A stretch of 64,000 bases of DNA. Source: Sphingobacterium tenebrionis. Lineage in GTDB: Bacteria > Bacteroidota > Bacteroidia > Sphingobacteriales > Sphingobacteriaceae. The position numbers were made by a program, and so were the translations under genes. The notes below the pieces were generated by a model, which saw only the letters and a program-made list of their open reading frames with translations, was not told the DNA's origin and did not search any database. This document shows positions 61,984 to 64,000 of this stretch, piece after piece. How positions within the stretch are numbered: position 1 is the first letter of the stretch; each line of letters begins with the position of its first letter. The DNA lies in contig NZ_JAYLLN010000004.1 in assembly GCF_037126265.1 (NCBI RefSeq), positions 1-64,000 of the forward strand. The letters are read 5' to 3'.

Positions 61984-64000
61984 ATGCAAAAAATTCGACT
62001 CATTTTATATAACCCTAACCTACGACAGATTATGCGTAAATCATTTATGCTCTGGAGTTTTCTCCTTACCTGCTGTATCGTATTCGCCAGTACAGAATCT
62101 TACGGACAGAAGGAGTTGCTAAAAACAATAAAAGTAGATTTTAAGAATATCAGTCTGCAAACGGCATTGGAAGAATTGCAAACCAAATACAATATTCCTT
62201 TAGCCTATAATAACGATGCGAGTTACTTGAAATCCAAGGTGAACTATTCGGGGAAAAACACCGCTCGAGAGGTGCTTAATGCCATACTGGCAAAACATAA
62301 CCTCACCATTGAAACCAAACATGATTTTGTTCGCATCGTGAGCAAACCAGCGCCACGAAAAACCGGCCCTACATCTCCTCAAAGTGAAATTACGGGTACC
62401 GTAAAAGATACAGATGGTAATCCCTTAGCAGGGGTAACTGTATACCAAAAAGGAAAACAATCCAATGGGACCACTACTGACTTGAACGGTAAGTTCATCC
62501 TGAATGTTCCAAACAATAGTGAACTTGTTTTTCAGATTGTAGGTTACAAGACTATTGAAACAAATATTGGAACGAATAAATCCATCGAGGTTACCATGGA
62601 AATCACGGAAGCAGGAATCGATGAGGTGGTGGTTGTCGGATTCGGTACGCAAAAGAAATTGTCTGTTGTGGGTTCGCAGTCAACTGTAGAAGCGAAAAAA
62701 CTACAGGTCCCAGCAGCAAACCTCACCAATGCTATAGCTGGAAAGGTTTCTGGGGTTATTGCAGTACAACGTACAGGAGAGCCTGGTTTTGATGATGCGG
62801 GGATTTGGATCCGAGGAATTTCGACTTTCAGCCAAGGATTAAGTGCTCCATTGATTTTGGTGGACGGTACACCTAGAAGTATGTCCAACGTAGATCCAGA
62901 AGATATAGAAAGCTTTACGGTGCTAAAAGATGCAGCTGCAACTTCCGTATATGGTGTTCGTGGTGCCAACGGGGTTGTCATTATCAAAACCAAAGCTGGA
63001 CAAGCAGGAAAACCAAAATTTAGCTTCAGGTATTATGAAGGGGTTACCCAATTCACCAAATTACCAGAATTCGCAGATGGTATAACTTATATGCGCATGT
63101 CAAATGAAGCATTGACGAACCGAGGAGCTGCTCCAATCTATAGTGAAGAAAGAATTGAAAAAACGGCGAGTGGAGAAGATCCATACCTCTATCCAAATGT
63201 GGATTGGATGGATGTCCTTTTCCGGGATTTTGGTCAGCAACGTAGAGGAAACCTGAACATCAGCGGGGGATCTGACTTGGCAACCTATTATGTTGGTACC
63301 AGCTATTACGACGAAAATGGTTTATATACTGAAGACCCTAGTGTGAATTATAACCAACAAGTAGGTTATAAGAGGTACAACCTAACCTCCAACCTGACAG
63401 TAAGACCATCCATCAATACAAAGATTGAATTGGGAATCCAAGGTTACTTGGCCAATGCCAATTATCCGGCAACGGGAAATGGCGATATCTTTGCCAATGC
63501 GTGGATGGTAACTCCTGTCCTGCACCCGGCCATGTATGAAAACGGGACGGTACCTGACCAAAGAGCTGGCTCCTTGGTCAATCCATATGCCCACTTAACC
63601 CAAACAGGATATGCCAATCAGTGGAGAAATCAATTGTTTTCTAACCTTCGGGCAACCCAACAATTACCATTTATCACCAAAGGACTTTCCGCTACGGCGA
63701 TGTTCTCCTTCGATGTTTACAACTATACGAGTATGCGAAGAACAAAACGTCCAAGTTCTTATTTGGCTACCGGTAGGGATGAAAATGGTGAAATGCAATA
63801 CGAGCAAACCTTTGAAGGCGATCGTTTCTTAAGCTTCGATAGATCTTCACAAGGAACTAGGACCATCTATTTAGAAGGAGCTTTCAATTACAATCGTACT
63901 TTTGGAAAACATACCACAACTGGAATGTTGTTGTTCAACAAGTCCGACGAGTTGAATTCGCAGGCAGGAACATTGATTTCTTCCCTACCCTTCCGATTTT
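61984..64000 (+). CDS. SusC/RagA-type TonB-linked outer membrane receptor (5' part)
   Basis: A partial gene running off the right edge, 672 codons visible and without a stop. From ATG 61984 the order is signal peptide (ending FASTESYGQ), an STN signalling domain (~52-105, IKVDFKNISLQTALEELQTK), a CarboxypepD_reg domain (~125-200), the SusC TonB-box-like region EVVVVGFGTQKKLSVVG, plug (DGTPRSMSNVDPEDIESFTV) and the start of the barrel. The STN domain together with FecR makes it a transducing receptor that probably regulates its own operon. SusD and the substrate are outside the window. Confidence 0.93.
   Translation, partial: MQKIRLILYNPNLRQIMRKSFMLWSFLLTCCIVFASTESYGQKELLKTIKVDFKNISLQTALEELQTKYNIPLAYNNDASYLKSKVNYSGKNTAREVLNAILAKHNLTIETKHDFVRIVSKPAPRKTGPTSPQSEITGTVKDTDGNPLAGVTVYQKGKQSNGTTTDLNGKFILNVPNNSELVFQIVGYKTIETNIGTNKSIEVTMEITEAGIDEVVVVGFGTQKKLSVVGSQSTVEAKKLQVPAANLTNAIAGKVSGVIAVQRTGEPGFDDAGIWIRGISTFSQGLSAPLILVDGTPRSMSNVDPEDIESFTVLKDAAATSVYGVRGANGVVIIKTKAGQAGKPKFSFRYYEGVTQFTKLPEFADGITYMRMSNEALTNRGAAPIYSEERIEKTASGEDPYLYPNVDWMDVLFRDFGQQRRGNLNISGGSDLATYYVGTSYYDENGLYTEDPSVNYNQQVGYKRYNLTSNLTVRPSINTKIELGIQGYLANANYPATGNGDIFANAWMVTPVLHPAMYENGTVPDQRAGSLVNPYAHLTQTGYANQWRNQLFSNLRATQQLPFITKGLSATAMFSFDVYNYTSMRRTKRPSSYLATGRDENGEMQYEQTFEGDRFLSFDRSSQGTRTIYLEGAFNYNRTFGKHTTTGMLLFNKSDELNSQAGTLISSLPFRF

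Overview
The window looks like a chromosomal segment of a Bacteroidota species, most probably a Sphingobacterium-like member of the Sphingobacteriaceae. The reasons are a SusC/RagA receptor with an adjacent FecR anti-sigma factor, a GLPGLI-family protein paired with a CarboxypepD_reg/beta-barrel receptor, DUF6428, DUF4256 and DUF6090 proteins, near-absence of Shine-Dalgarno sequences, and promoters of the Bacteroidota type. Both tRNA genes carry exact TTTG-N19-TAnnTTTG promoters. No rRNA, transposase, integrase or CRISPR array was seen.

Layout. 0.2-13 kb is a mosaic of small stress, regulatory and hypothetical units: a fatty-acid hydroxylase, an ArsR regulon (arsR, DUF6428, LMW phosphatase/arsenate reductase) with palindromic operators, a KGG-motif acidic/SR-rich protein followed by a DUF892 ferritin-like protein, a Crp/YceI/nitronate monooxygenase cluster, a TetR cluster with operators on both sides of the regulator, and several lipoproteins. 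13-23 kb holds a candidate structured RNA, tRNA-Ser, a PgpH-like 7TM-HD phosphodiesterase, a GLPGLI/receptor pair and a second YceI. 23-32 kb is the most unusual part: a 1284-residue GH31 enzyme with FN3, F5/8C, dockerin and cohesin-like modules, and divergent from it a two-gene operon encoding a TIR-TM-WD40-like protein and a membrane TrkA-N-like/RyR-domain protein. 32-57 kb is mostly core metabolism and housekeeping: thiD, pyrD, an ABC-F ATPase, PlsC-like acyltransferase, ABC exporter, polysaccharide deacetylase, ychF, uspA, guaA, an RNA m5C methyltransferase, a di-haem cytochrome, sbcDC. 57-64 kb has tRNA-Leu, a TonB-like gene interrupted by an in-frame stop, a PadR unit, DUF4256, and a FecR/SusC nutrient-uptake locus that runs off the window.

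Structure beyond genes. Intergenic regions carry three kinds of repeat: (i) five clusters of a palindromic CGTCATTGCGAGG element, two of which also contain a GTCATCCTGAGCG hairpin, mostly between convergent genes; (ii) two copies, 56 kb apart, of a hairpin built from GTAAGTG heptamers spaced 11 bp; (iii) short tandem duplications of 13-32 bp sitting on gene boundaries (pgpH, thiD, sbcD, sbcC and the gene at 56.5 kb). The best candidate for an undescribed system is the TIR/RyR operon at 27.1-32.1 kb, which could be a nucleotide-signalling immune or stress module.
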